This document shows, piece by piece, positions 1-7,329 of a DNA stretch of 25,542 nucleotides. Numbering within the stretch: position 1 is the stretch's first letter; each line of letters opens with the position of its first letter. The DNA lies in assembly GCA_037381085.1 (NCBI GenBank), contig JARRRD010000032.1:1-25542 (forward strand), in the 5' to 3' direction. The notes beneath the pieces were generated by a model that did not search any database, was not told the DNA's origin, and worked only from the letters and a program-made list of their open reading frames with translations. The position numbers and the translations under genes are program-made. The stretch is from JARRRD01 sp037381085 (lineage in GTDB: Bacteria; Nitrospirota; Thermodesulfovibrionia; Thermodesulfovibrionales; UBA6898).

Positions 1-718
1 TCGTCCTGGACAACCTTTCCCTGGGGAAGAAGGAATATCTTGCCGGGTTCGATATCGCTTTCACGGAAGGAGACATAAGGGACAGGCGACTGGTCAGGGA
101 ACTGGCCCAAAAGGTAGACGCGATTGTCCATCTTGCTGCTGATACCAGGGTGATGGATTCCATCGCCAACCCCGATCTTAATTTTGATGTAAATGTCACT
201 GGTTCTTACAACCTGCTTCGGGCGGCCCGAGATGCCGATGTGAAGCATTTTGTGTTTGCTTCCACGGGCGGGGCCATCATAGGCAATGTGCCCCCTCCAG
301 TAAATGAGTCCATGCCGCCGCGCCCTGAGTCGCCATATGGAGCAAGCAAGTTGGCCATAGAGGGCTATTGTTCTGCTTTTGCTGGTTCTTATGGAATGAA
401 AATCGTGTCGCTTCGGTTTTCAAACGTGTACGGTCTACATTCCTATCATAAAGGCAGCGTTGTGGCCGCTTTTTTCAAACAGATATTGAAAGGAGAGCCT
501 CTGATAGTTTACGGATTAAAGAGGTGATCGGCTCCGGTTATAAGGTTGAAGTAATGTACAAGCCGTTCCGCGCGGGCGAGGTGCGGTTTAATTACGCGGA
601 CATCAGCAAGGCCAGGAAGATACTGGGGTATGACCCCCGCACCGGCCTGCGCGAGGGCCTGGAAAAGACCTGGAAGTGGTTCCTGGAGCGAAAATCAAAA
701 AACGAAAAGGGAAAATAA
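1..718 (+). pseudogene. NAD-dependent sugar epimerase, 5'-truncated by window, internally deleted
   Basis: The gene enters from the left edge (reading frame open from base 3) and encodes the central part of an extended short-chain dehydrogenase of the WcaG/GalE type. These enzymes epimerise or dehydrate nucleotide sugars for surface polysaccharides. Visible marks are VHLAAD, the ASTGGAI strand and the catalytic YGASK (YxxxK). The frame stops with TGA at 525-527, just after the conserved IVYG. A second frame, open from about 512 to 718, resumes with RIKEVIGSGY, RAGEVR, YADISKA and LGYDP, the family's C-terminal end. About 45-55 codons that normally lie between these parts (the DGKQTRDFIYVDD and FNIG region) are absent. 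This looks like an internal deletion that also shifted frame, not two genes. A GTG at 524 could start the tail but would make no enzyme. The gene family is clear; inactivity is inferred and an assembly error is not excluded. Confidence 0.8.
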
Positions 719-844
719 TTTCTTAATAGAGATGACATCCACCTTCGCGGCAAAGCCGCCTGAAAGGCCGAAATAAATGCGGTAAATTCCGGGCAGCACG
801 CCGGAAACGGCCAGGAAAGACGTTTTTTTATATGCAGCGCAGCC
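719..844. other. Short intergenic region with two hairpins and a T-tract
   Basis: This gap lies between the broken epimerase and the 3' end of sqdB, so the two genes converge. It holds a perfect hairpin GCGGC-AAA-GCCGC (747-759) and a second one, TTCCGG with an 8-nt loop and CCGGAA (787-806). A run of seven T follows at 823-829. The T-run sits about 16 nt beyond the second stem, so it is not a textbook terminator, but termination in this gap is plausible. No coding signal was seen. Confidence 0.35.
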
Positions 845-2029
845 TTATATCTCCAACTTGATGTCGGAGCACCATTTGGACGTGCACTTTATCTTTGACA
901 CATCGCAACGGTCCCTGTACTTCTTTGCGATGTCCATTACCTCTTCCATGAGGCCCTCGCTCAGGGTGATCGGGGACAGTCCTAATTTAAGGAACTCCTC
1001 ATTGGAGACCATTAACTCATTTTCCGGGGCTTCGCGTCTGGGATTGGGGAGGTAATCGATCTTTGCCCCGGTCATCTTCGATACCATTTCCGCAAGCCAC
1101 TTAACGCTATGGGTCTCTGTGGCCTGGTTGAATATCTTCACCTTCCCGGTCTTGGCCGGCGGGTTTTCTATGGCCAGCTTTATGCACTTCACGGTGTCCC
1201 GAATGTGTATGAAGGCCCTTGTTTGTCCTCCCTTCCCGTGGACAGTGAGGGGATGTTGGATTGCGGCCTGCATCAGAAATCGGTTCAGTACGGTGCCGTA
1301 ATCTCCGTCATAGTCGAACCTGTTTATAAGCCTTTCATCGATGAGTGTTTCCCCTGTATTGGTGCCCCAGACGATGCCCTGGTGAAGATCGGTTATTCTA
1401 AATTTGTCGTTCTTGTTGTAATAATAGAACATGAGGGCATCCATCGTTTTTGTCATGTGGTAAATGCTGCCGGGATCCGCAGGATAAAGTATTTCGAGGG
1501 ATTTCCTGTCTCCTTCCACATCAACATCTACCTTAAGATAACCCTCCGGTATCTTCATCCCGGCAGTTCCATACCCGTACACCCCCATGGTACCGAGATG
1601 CACCATGTGGACGTCGAGCCCAGACTCCACAATTGCGCACAGGATGTTATGCGTGGCATTAATGTTGTTCTGCACCGTATATCTTTTATGGAAGGCTGTT
1701 TTCATGGAGTAAGGCGCGGCCCTCTGCTCTGCGAAATGTACGACGGCCGTTGGCCTGACTTCTTCAAACAGCTTTAAAAGCCTGAAGTAATTGACCGCGA
1801 TGTCAAAATGATGAAAGCTGATTGTATTGCCCGTACTCTCTTCCCATACCTTAAGACGTGTACCCATCGGCTGAATGGGAGTTAGGGAATATGCCTCCAG
1901 TTCATTGTCAATATTCCTGCGACTGAGATTGTCGACTATCGTCACGTCATAACCGTGTCTCGACAGATATAAGGCCGTCGGCCATCCACAGAAGCCGTCT
2001 CCGCCGAAAACAATCACATTATTGCCCAA
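845..2029 (-). CDS. sqdB: UDP-sulfoquinovose synthase
   Basis: This 394-residue protein matches the SQD1/SqdB (and archaeal Agl3) family, which converts UDP-glucose plus sulfite into UDP-sulfoquinovose, the sulfonated sugar donor for sulfolipid or sulfonated glycans. The N-terminal NAD motif is GGDGFCG (residues 9-15). It is followed by the family hallmarks IVDNLSRR, HFAEQRAAPYSM (98-109), HLGTMGVYG with Thr147, YHMTK with Tyr190 and Lys194, and VHGKGGQTRAFIHIRDTV (263-280). The Thr-Tyr-Lys catalytic set is therefore present and the length is usual for the family. The start is a TTG at 2029-2027, chosen because a strong AGGAGGAG lies 5 nt upstream and the nucleotide-binding motif follows at once. 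The gene is antisense to the flanking glycosyltransferase genes. A surface-glycan role is inferred from this context; a lipid role is equally possible. Confidence 0.92.
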   Translation of the reverse strand: MGNNVIVFGGDGFCGWPTALYLSRHGYDVTIVDNLSRRNIDNELEAYSLTPIQPMGTRLKVWEESTGNTISFHHFDIAVNYFRLLKLFEEVRPTAVVHFAEQRAAPYSMKTAFHKRYTVQNNINATHNILCAIVESGLDVHMVHLGTMGVYGYGTAGMKIPEGYLKVDVDVEGDRKSLEILYPADPGSIYHMTKTMDALMFYYYNKNDKFRITDLHQGIVWGTNTGETLIDERLINRFDYDGDYGTVLNRFLMQAAIQHPLTVHGKGGQTRAFIHIRDTVKCIKLAIENPPAKTGKVKIFNQATETHSVKWLAEMVSKMTGAKIDYLPNPRREAPENELMVSNEEFLKLGLSPITLSEGLMEEVMDIAKKYRDRCDVSKIKCTSKWCSDIKLEI

Positions 2030-2081
2030 AAAACTCCTCCTGCGCTCAAATGGTCATTGCACTACAGCGACGTTTCGCTTT

Positions 2082-2090
2082 ATTTTAACA
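2082..2090 (-). promoter_or_regulatory. Candidate extended -10 promoter of sqdB
   Basis: On the minus strand the sequence reads TGT-TAAAAT, an extended -10 box ending at 2082, about 52 nt before the TTG start of sqdB. No convincing -35 is seen, as is common with extended -10 promoters. The position leaves a short leader that includes the strong Shine-Dalgarno site. This is a pattern match only. Confidence 0.35.
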
Positions 2091-2230
2091 GAGTGCTGAA
2101 TATAAATTCACATGCCCCGGGAGTTTTTCAAGAGCTTCGACGATTGTCAATCTATAATTATCACCCTTTCCCTCAACCTTAATGCCTTTCTGGGGACTCA
2201 AAGGTGAAAACACAGGGCGTGAATCTTCTC

Positions 2231-2239
2231 TGTTATAAT
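2231..2239 (+). promoter_or_regulatory. Extended -10 promoter inside the longest reading frame of the first GT2 gene
   Basis: TGT-TATAAT is a perfect extended -10 element. Transcription would begin near 2246, which is downstream of the outermost possible start of the GT2 reading frame (GTG 2204). The start of that gene is therefore probably GTG 2252 or later. No clear -35 box is seen. Confidence 0.45.
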
Positions 2240-2251
2240 AGGTATACTGAG

Positions 2252-3160
2252 GTGTGCTTGACATTGCATGAAGAGAACTGGGTAAGCGGGAGTGAAACCG
2301 AATCGGTTCCGAGTTCCGCAGGCCTGTCCGTTACTGATAATCATTTGGTCAGCATCATTACGATCGTTCTTAACGGAGCCGATTACATAGAGGGCACTAT
2401 AAAGAGCGCCATATCGCAGGATTATCCGTTTATCGAATATATAGTCGTTGACGGCGGCTCTACTGATGGAACGGTTGAGATCATAAAGAAATACGGGGAC
2501 AGGATTTCCAAATGGGTTTCCGGGCCCGACAAGGGAATCTCCGATGCAATGAATAAGGGGATAAGGATGGCTTCGGGTCTTATTATCGGCATGATCCACG
2601 CCGGGGACTATTACGAGCCCGGAGCGATTGGCGCCGTTGTGCGGGCTTTTTTGGACTGTCCTGATGCAGGAGTAGTACACGGCAACATGTTACTTATGAG
2701 TCCGGGGGGAACTTCCGCTGTTGCCTGCAGTCCGCTTCGTAATCCGAAAAAAGACGCATGGAAAACTATGCCTGTCTTGCATCCTACGGTCTTCGTGAGA
2801 AAATCTGTCTATGAAAGATACGGCGTTTTCGACCCAGCTTACAGCATTGCAATGGATTATGACCTGGTCCTCAGGCTTCTTAGAAGCGGCATATTGTTCA
2901 AACACGTGCCAAGAAACATTGCCACTATGACAACAGGCGGGATTAGCATGACAAACCTGAGTGAGAGGTACAGAGAGGTTCGGACCATAGCAATCAAGCA
3001 TGGGTATAATCGCCTCAAGGTCGATGCGGCGTACGCATGGAACACGATATTCAGACCCTTGGAGACCGCGGTGGGTAAGTTCCTGCGTCGCCACGGGTTG
3101 TCAGGCTTTGCCCAGTTGTACCGCAAGATATTCTACTCTAATGTTCCGAAAGATTTTTGA
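2252..3160 (+). CDS. Family 2 glycosyltransferase (WcaA-like)
   Basis: This is a complete family-2 (GT-A fold) glycosyltransferase, a cytoplasmic enzyme that adds one sugar to a growing surface polysaccharide. The sequence shows VSIITIVLNG, then the nucleotide-binding VVDGGSTDGT, the WcaA-type segment SGPDKGISDAMNKGI, and MDYDLVLRL late in the domain. At the metal-binding DxD position it reads HAGD, a less common variant. The start is uncertain. The frame is open from GTG 2204, but a perfect extended -10 box at 2231-2239 puts the mRNA start near 2246, so GTG 2252 was chosen. TTG 2345, just before the conserved VSIIT strand, is another option. The stop overlaps the outermost start of the next gene, suggesting co-transcription. 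Donor and acceptor sugars cannot be read from the sequence. Confidence 0.88.
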   Translation: MCLTLHEENWVSGSETESVPSSAGLSVTDNHLVSIITIVLNGADYIEGTIKSAISQDYPFIEYIVVDGGSTDGTVEIIKKYGDRISKWVSGPDKGISDAMNKGIRMASGLIIGMIHAGDYYEPGAIGAVVRAFLDCPDAGVVHGNMLLMSPGGTSAVACSPLRNPKKDAWKTMPVLHPTVFVRKSVYERYGVFDPAYSIAMDYDLVLRLLRSGILFKHVPRNIATMTTGGISMTNLSERYREVRTIAIKHGYNRLKVDAAYAWNTIFRPLETAVGKFLRRHGLSGFAQLYRKIFYSNVPKDF

Positions 3161-3177
3161 ACTGTGAGCGCACAAAC

Positions 3178-4071
3178 ATGGGACCCTCGGTCAGCGTAAT
3201 AATCCCCACGCATAATTATTCCAACTTTCTGCATGAATCCGTCGAAAGTGTTCTCGCCCAGACTTTTTCCGACTTTGAGCTGATTATAGTGGACGATGGA
3301 TCTACCGACGACACGGTTGATGTTGTCAAAAGGTTTCTGAGAGACCGGCGGGTCAGATATATCTATCAAGATAACAAGGGTCCCTCCGCTGCACGCAATG
3401 CCGGCATTAAAGCTGCCGCAGGTGAGTTCATTGCGCTCTTGGATGCGGATGACGTCTGGTTGCCGACTAAGTTGGAAAGACAGATTCAGCTATCTAAAGA
3501 CGAACCTGACGCCGCGCTTATATATTGCATGGTCGAGCATATAGATGAACATGGAAAGTCATTACCCTGCATAACGTGGCCTCGCAAAGATTACGCGACT
3601 TACAAAGATCTCATGTACATACCATGGGTCGAGGGTTCTTGCTCGTCGGCGCTGATAAGAAAGAGTATATTTGACGAGGTGGGCCTTTTTGACGAGAGCA
3701 TGACCGGCGTGGAAGACACAAACATGTGGATAAGGATACTCCGCCATCACAAGAGCGCCTGCGTCAAGGATATCTTGGTGAAGATAAGAAAACATTTGAA
3801 TAGCAGGCAGACAGACGTGAAAATGATGGAAGAAAATAACTTGCGGCACGTGCAGAAATGCATTGAGTTGTTTCCTGAGTTGAAAGATTATAGAAAGGAC
3901 GCGTACTTTCATATATACGAGGGCCTTTTGTATTTAAGTTACATCAGCAACAAGAAAAGGAATATGTTGGTCTATTATATGAAGGCAGGTTTTCTCAGAC
4001 CTTCTTTTTATTATGAAAGCGTGGTGGCATTTTTCAGGAAATATTTCTTTCGAAACAAGAAGTTGTATTAA
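3178..4071 (+). CDS. Family 2 glycosyltransferase
   Basis: This is a 297-residue inverting glycosyltransferase with the classic GT-A N-terminus. It shows SVIIPTHNY, the nucleotide-binding VDDGSTDDT (38-46), GPSAARNAGI (68-77) and the metal-binding DADD (89-92). GVEDTNMWIRI further on corresponds to the usual ED catalytic region. Length and motifs look intact. The ATG at 3178 was chosen because the conserved strand begins right after it. A TTG at 3157 overlapping the previous stop is possible but adds only seven residues. The gene follows the first family-2 gene with an 17-nt gap and is probably in the same operon. The C-terminus is rich in Lys, Arg and aromatic residues, which may lie against the membrane. 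The sugar added is unknown. Confidence 0.9.
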   Translation: MGPSVSVIIPTHNYSNFLHESVESVLAQTFSDFELIIVDDGSTDDTVDVVKRFLRDRRVRYIYQDNKGPSAARNAGIKAAAGEFIALLDADDVWLPTKLERQIQLSKDEPDAALIYCMVEHIDEHGKSLPCITWPRKDYATYKDLMYIPWVEGSCSSALIRKSIFDEVGLFDESMTGVEDTNMWIRILRHHKSACVKDILVKIRKHLNSRQTDVKMMEENNLRHVQKCIELFPELKDYRKDAYFHIYEGLLYLSYISNKKRNMLVYYMKAGFLRPSFYYESVVAFFRKYFFRNKKLY

Positions 4072-4089
4072 AGTGAACAGCCGACAGCA

Positions 4090-5127
4090 TTGAAACACAG
4101 GTTTTTTCGTTTTGTTTCTTGAGGTGTGAAAGGTCGAAAAACTTGAATCCCAAGAGAAAAGTTTTTTTCAACTCCTGTCTTAAACAGGCTCGCCGAAAAT
4201 GATTGGGTTGTCTGTACGAAGTATAACAGGGCGGTCATTGATTTGCTCGGACTGAAAAATGTTCTGGTGCTGAACAGGGACCCGGGCATATTTGATTTTA
4301 TGAAGGTCTTAGTGAAGTTGCGTAAGAAGGCTTTTCCCGGCGTTATAGTCCTCGACTCATCCCGATCAGGCGGGTTCGGCGTAGTAACATCACGGTTTCT
4401 GAAGACGGGCAAAATTTACTCGGGCTTTGACACGCGACCGAGGGGGGATGTGCATGTTACAGAAGTTTGCATGGATGACGGTGAGACGGACATTCTCTCC
4501 CTCGCAAAGGCCAGCATAGCAAGCGATGTGTTTGCTTTGCAGGATAAGAGGTTGGAGAAGAAGATAGAGCTTGATTGTTCCAACGAATTCGAAAGGTATC
4601 GTGATTTTGTCGGCATTCATATCGGAGGTCTTGGTTCGATCAACTACTCGGTTTCGAGACAATACCCTGAACATCATATCTTCGAGCTCGTGAGAATGTT
4701 GCTCGCCAGAGGGTCGAAAGTTTTAATTACGGGAGACCGGAGTGACATGAAGCGGTTCAGAAAATATGCTGCCAGACTGGGAGATGAGACGGGATTTGAG
4801 GATTTTTCGGGAAAACTTGATATTGCCAGGCTTGCCTGTCTCCTGAAGTCATTGTCGTGCTTCGTAACGCCGGACAACGGGACCCTTCATCTGGCGCAGG
4901 CCGTGGGTTGCAGAAAAATATTCGCCGTATTGGGGCCAAGCAGTCCGACACTTGTGAAAGGGAACAATACAGAGATCATAAGGACGGATCTCCCCTGCTC
5001 GCCCTGTCTCGAATTCTTACGTTTTCCGCCAAGGTGCGTCAACGTTGAAAAGAACGCATGTATGGGTAAGTTGCAACCCGAAGTCATTTTGGACAGAGTT
5101 GTTGATTACATGGGGAAGGGGGCTTGA
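4090..5127 (+). pseudogene. Family 9 glycosyltransferase (heptosyltransferase-like), N-terminus eroded
   Basis: The open part (4147-5127) encodes most of a GT9 protein, the family that transfers heptose or related sugars to LPS core. HIGGLGS, the GKLDIARLACLLKS segment, and TPDNGTLHLAQAVGC with AVLGPSSP (the family's SNDSGPMHLA/FGPT motif) are clear. It ends with the usual Cys-rich CSPC...C...C part. The first Rossmann strand (ILIIRLDRIGD) is missing: the frame begins IPREK and runs straight into FFSTPVLNRLAE, which normally follows it. Upstream in the same frame, 4090-4146 reads LKHRFFRFVS-stop-GVKGRKT-stop, with TGA at 4120-4122 and 4144-4146. Both could be former TGG (Trp) codons in a basic N-terminal extension, but that is inference. 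The longest plain start would be TTG 4243, leaving a protein without its N-terminal fold. The intact paralogue at 6222 gives a direct comparison. Confidence 0.65.
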
Positions 5128-5143
5128 TTTCTATCGTCAGTCC

Positions 5144-6009
5144 ATGAAAATTCTCCATCTCATATATGACTACATAAATAATCCATGGGTCGGAGGCGGT
5201 GGGGCCGTAAGGGCGCAGGAGTTGTACAAAAGGCTTGCGGAGCGACATGACGTAACGCTTGTCTGCGGTAAATATCCCGGCGCGAGGGATTGTGAAGAAC
5301 CAAATCTGAAAGTAAATTTTGTGGGAACCGAGATAAGTAATTATTTCCTGAGCATTTTTGCTTATGCCTTTTCTGCCCATGGGCTGTTGAAGAAGAACTA
5401 TCGTAATTATGACGTCATCATTGAAGATTTTGCACCATGGAATCCTCTCTTCAGCTACAGGTATCAAGGCAAGACCACGGTCATGCTTCAGATCCAGAAT
5501 TATCTGGGAAGGGAGATCCTTCGCAAGTACAGCATCTTCGGCCTGCCCTTCTACTGGACGGAAAAAACATACCAGTGAAGTTGAGAATTGCGGGAGACGG
5601 CAGGGATCGTAAGCGATTTCTCGGAATGCTGAAAAACATGCGTAATACTGAATGGGTGGGGACGGTGAAGGGTGGGGAAAAGATAGAATGTCTCAACAGG
5701 GCGCAATTCCTTGGTGTCCCGTCGAGGTTTGAAGGTCAGGGGATTGTCGTTCTTGAAGCTGCTGCATGCGGCAAGCCGGTTGTTGTAAGTGACATTCCAG
5801 AACTGAAATATGCTGTCGATGCCGGGTTTGGCATTTCTTTCAAGGTGGGTGACTCTGAGGACCTGGCGGAAAAACTGTGGCTTCTCCTCAATAATGGACC
5901 TATGAGGCGGGATATGGGGAAGAAGGGCATAGATTATGCTAAAAGGTTTACATGGGACAGAATAGCGGAGGAGTATGAGCGGTATTTATTGCAGGTCGCA
6001 GGGAAATAG
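5144..6009 (+). pseudogene. GT4 family glycosyltransferase broken by internal deletion and frameshift
   Basis: The ATG at 5144 opens a GT4 N-terminal domain: MKILHLIYDY, GGGGAVRAQEL, then YDVIIEDFAPWNPLF, ending at a TGA at 5576-5578 after LPFYWTEK. A different frame continues from about 5566 to 6009 with a typical GT4 C-terminal domain: KLRIAGDGRD, the PSRFEGQGIVVLEAAACGKPVVVSD motif region (E-x7-E for donor binding) and KRFTWDRIAEEYERYL. Together the parts give about 290 residues against 370-390 for the family. Some 90 codons between the two Rossmann domains are therefore missing and the frame changes at the join (about 5560-5575). A GTG at 5575 could in principle start the C-terminal piece, but neither half alone should be active. 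The start lies 16 nt after the GT9 remnant, so they shared an operon. Confidence 0.75.
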
Positions 6010-6043
6010 ACGGTAGAAAAGTGGTTGCCAACCAGAAATTAGG

Positions 6044-6075
6044 ATCTGACAATGCATTATCCTCGCATGTCAGAT
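6044..6075. repeat. 11-bp inverted repeat (hairpin) after the GT4 gene
   Basis: ATCTGACAATGC (6044-6055) pairs with GCATGTCAGAT (6065-6075) except for one bulged base, leaving a 9-nt loop. No T-run follows directly, so it is not a standard terminator for either strand. It could be an RNA-stabilising stem, a protein site or the relic of a small palindromic repeat. A shorter palindrome, GGTTGCCAACC, lies at 6022-6032. Confidence 0.5.
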
Positions 6076-6100
6076 ATCGGATAGCTTAATTTATCGAAGA

Positions 6101-6131
6101 GGAAGAAAGATTCGGGACAGGCCGGAATGAC
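6101..6131 (+). repeat. Half-copy of the dispersed palindromic repeat (copy 1)
   Basis: These 31 bases match the right-hand half of the full element at 9333-9421. They end in GCCGGAATGAC and have a few substitutions (TTCGGGACAG where the other copies have TTCCGGACAA). This copy lies in the gap between the broken GT4 gene and the next family-9 gene. It is in the same orientation as the other two copies. Confidence 0.7.
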
Positions 6132-6221
6132 AAAAATGTGAATAATTTTTTTCGGAAATGCGACCACTGGGGAGAAGGACCAATTTGCGGATGAGTATCA
6201 AGCAAAGGTTGAAATAAAAGC

Positions 6222-7289
6222 ATGAAAAAGGTTTTGATTCTGCCTCTTTACGGCATCGGCGATGTTCTCATGACAACGCCGGCGATCAGAAATCTGAAAG
6301 AACAGTTCGATGCCGAGATTACGTATCTCCACATGTTCAAGACAACGAGGGATATTCTTATGAACAATCCCTTTATTGCTGAGAACATACACTTTCCCTT
6401 TCTTCATTCGGGCAAACTTGCCAATGCGAATTTTATACTGCGGTTCAGAAAGAAGTTTGATATTTCAATAAACTTCTATCCCTCCAACAGGCGGGACTAT
6501 AATCTCGCGTCTTTTATCGCGGGTAGTCCTGTCAGGATAGGACATCGATATCGTTCTAACGATATGAGGGAGTTGAACTTTCTGAAAACTGCGACCGTTC
6601 GTGAAGACGACGGCCTGCATTGTGTCGAAGAGAACCTGCGACTTCTCGATTTTTTCAATCTCCAGGTCAAAAGATCTTATCCGCTCGAAATTTACCTGAC
6701 GGAAGAAGAAAAGTCTTTTTCAGAACGGTGGCTGAAAGCGCGGAACATTGATAAGCAGATACTGGTCGGGATCCATCCTGGCACAAGCATCTTCAAGAAC
6801 CACGACAGGCGGAGATGGCCGGAGGATTCCTTTGCCAGGATTATTGACGAACTGGCGTGGAAATTGGAAGAGGCGGGCTTCCTCCTTTTTGGGGGTCCGG
6901 AGGAAAAACCACTAAGGGAAAAGGTCATTTCACTTTTGGGTCACAAGGAACAGGTGTTTTCCGTCGATGATGTGAGCGTCCGGGAGGCAGCTTCACTCAT
7001 GAGACACTGCAATCTTTTTATTAGCAACGACTCCGGTCCCATGCACATGGCGGCGGCTTCGGGTGTGCCCACCGTGGCCGTTTTCGGTCCTACAAACCCG
7101 GCGTGGGTCAGGCCCTGGGGAGTTAAGCAGAGAATCGTGAGGGCGGGATTGTTCTGCAGTCCCTGTTTCAGGTATTCTCCGAAACCATTGAGATGTGATG
7201 AAAACCGTGATTATGAGTGCCTCAATAAGGTACGGGTCGAACAAGTTCTCAAAGCATGTTTAGATCTGTTGGGCGAGGTAGCGAACTAG
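6222..7289 (+). CDS. Family 9 glycosyltransferase (ADP-heptose:LPS heptosyltransferase-like)
   Basis: This is a full-length 355-residue GT9 enzyme, which on family precedent transfers heptose (or another sugar) from a nucleotide donor to the LPS inner core on the cytoplasmic face. It begins with the complete first strand KVLILPLYGIGDVLMTTPAI. GIHPGTS lies near residues 183-189, and the family signature SNDSGPMHMAAASGVP with AVFGPTNP lies near 267-292. It ends with the cysteine pattern CSPC...C...C. The ATG at 6222 is the obvious start, as the glycine-rich loop follows. No strong Shine-Dalgarno is seen. It is the intact counterpart of the eroded GT9 gene at 4090. The N-terminal GD (residues 13-14) holds the aspartate generally regarded as the catalytic base. 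The exact acceptor is unknown, so no gene symbol is given. Confidence 0.92.
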   Translation: MKKVLILPLYGIGDVLMTTPAIRNLKEQFDAEITYLHMFKTTRDILMNNPFIAENIHFPFLHSGKLANANFILRFRKKFDISINFYPSNRRDYNLASFIAGSPVRIGHRYRSNDMRELNFLKTATVREDDGLHCVEENLRLLDFFNLQVKRSYPLEIYLTEEEKSFSERWLKARNIDKQILVGIHPGTSIFKNHDRRRWPEDSFARIIDELAWKLEEAGFLLFGGPEEKPLREKVISLLGHKEQVFSVDDVSVREAASLMRHCNLFISNDSGPMHMAAASGVPTVAVFGPTNPAWVRPWGVKQRIVRAGLFCSPCFRYSPKPLRCDENRDYECLNKVRVEQVLKACLDLLGEVAN

Positions 7290-7311
7290 GTTCCCTTCTC
7301 GGCACGGTACT

Positions 7312-7320
7312 TGCTATAAT
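7312..7320 (+). promoter_or_regulatory. Perfect extended -10 promoter, probably leaderless
   Basis: TGC-TATAAT ends 9 nt before the ATG at 7330. The expected transcription start is about 7327, giving at most a few untranslated bases. There is no Shine-Dalgarno between the box and the ATG. A weak -35 (TTCCCT, 7291-7296) sits 18 nt upstream. Confidence 0.6.
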
Positions 7321-7329
7321 TTAATTCTA

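Noticed and set aside
524..718. Separate small gene starting at GTG 524
   Set aside because: Its product is exactly the C-terminal tail of the epimerase family with no independent start signal. It is the 3' fragment of the broken gene.
1109..1777. 222-codon plus-strand open frame
   Set aside because: It is antisense to sqdB, which is well supported by family motifs and a strong Shine-Dalgarno. Its product has no domain features.
4120..4146. Two in-frame TGA codons as possible recoding (TGA read as Trp, Gly or selenocysteine)
   Set aside because: TGA serves as a normal stop for several intact genes in this window and no selenocysteine-insertion hairpin was seen. The same gene also lacks its first strand, which fits a pseudogene better.
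5437..6009. Independent glycosyltransferase gene starting at ATG 5437
   Set aside because: The first 45 or so residues are an out-of-frame translation of the upstream GT4 fragment. Only the part after about 5566 is protein-like and it continues the same gene.
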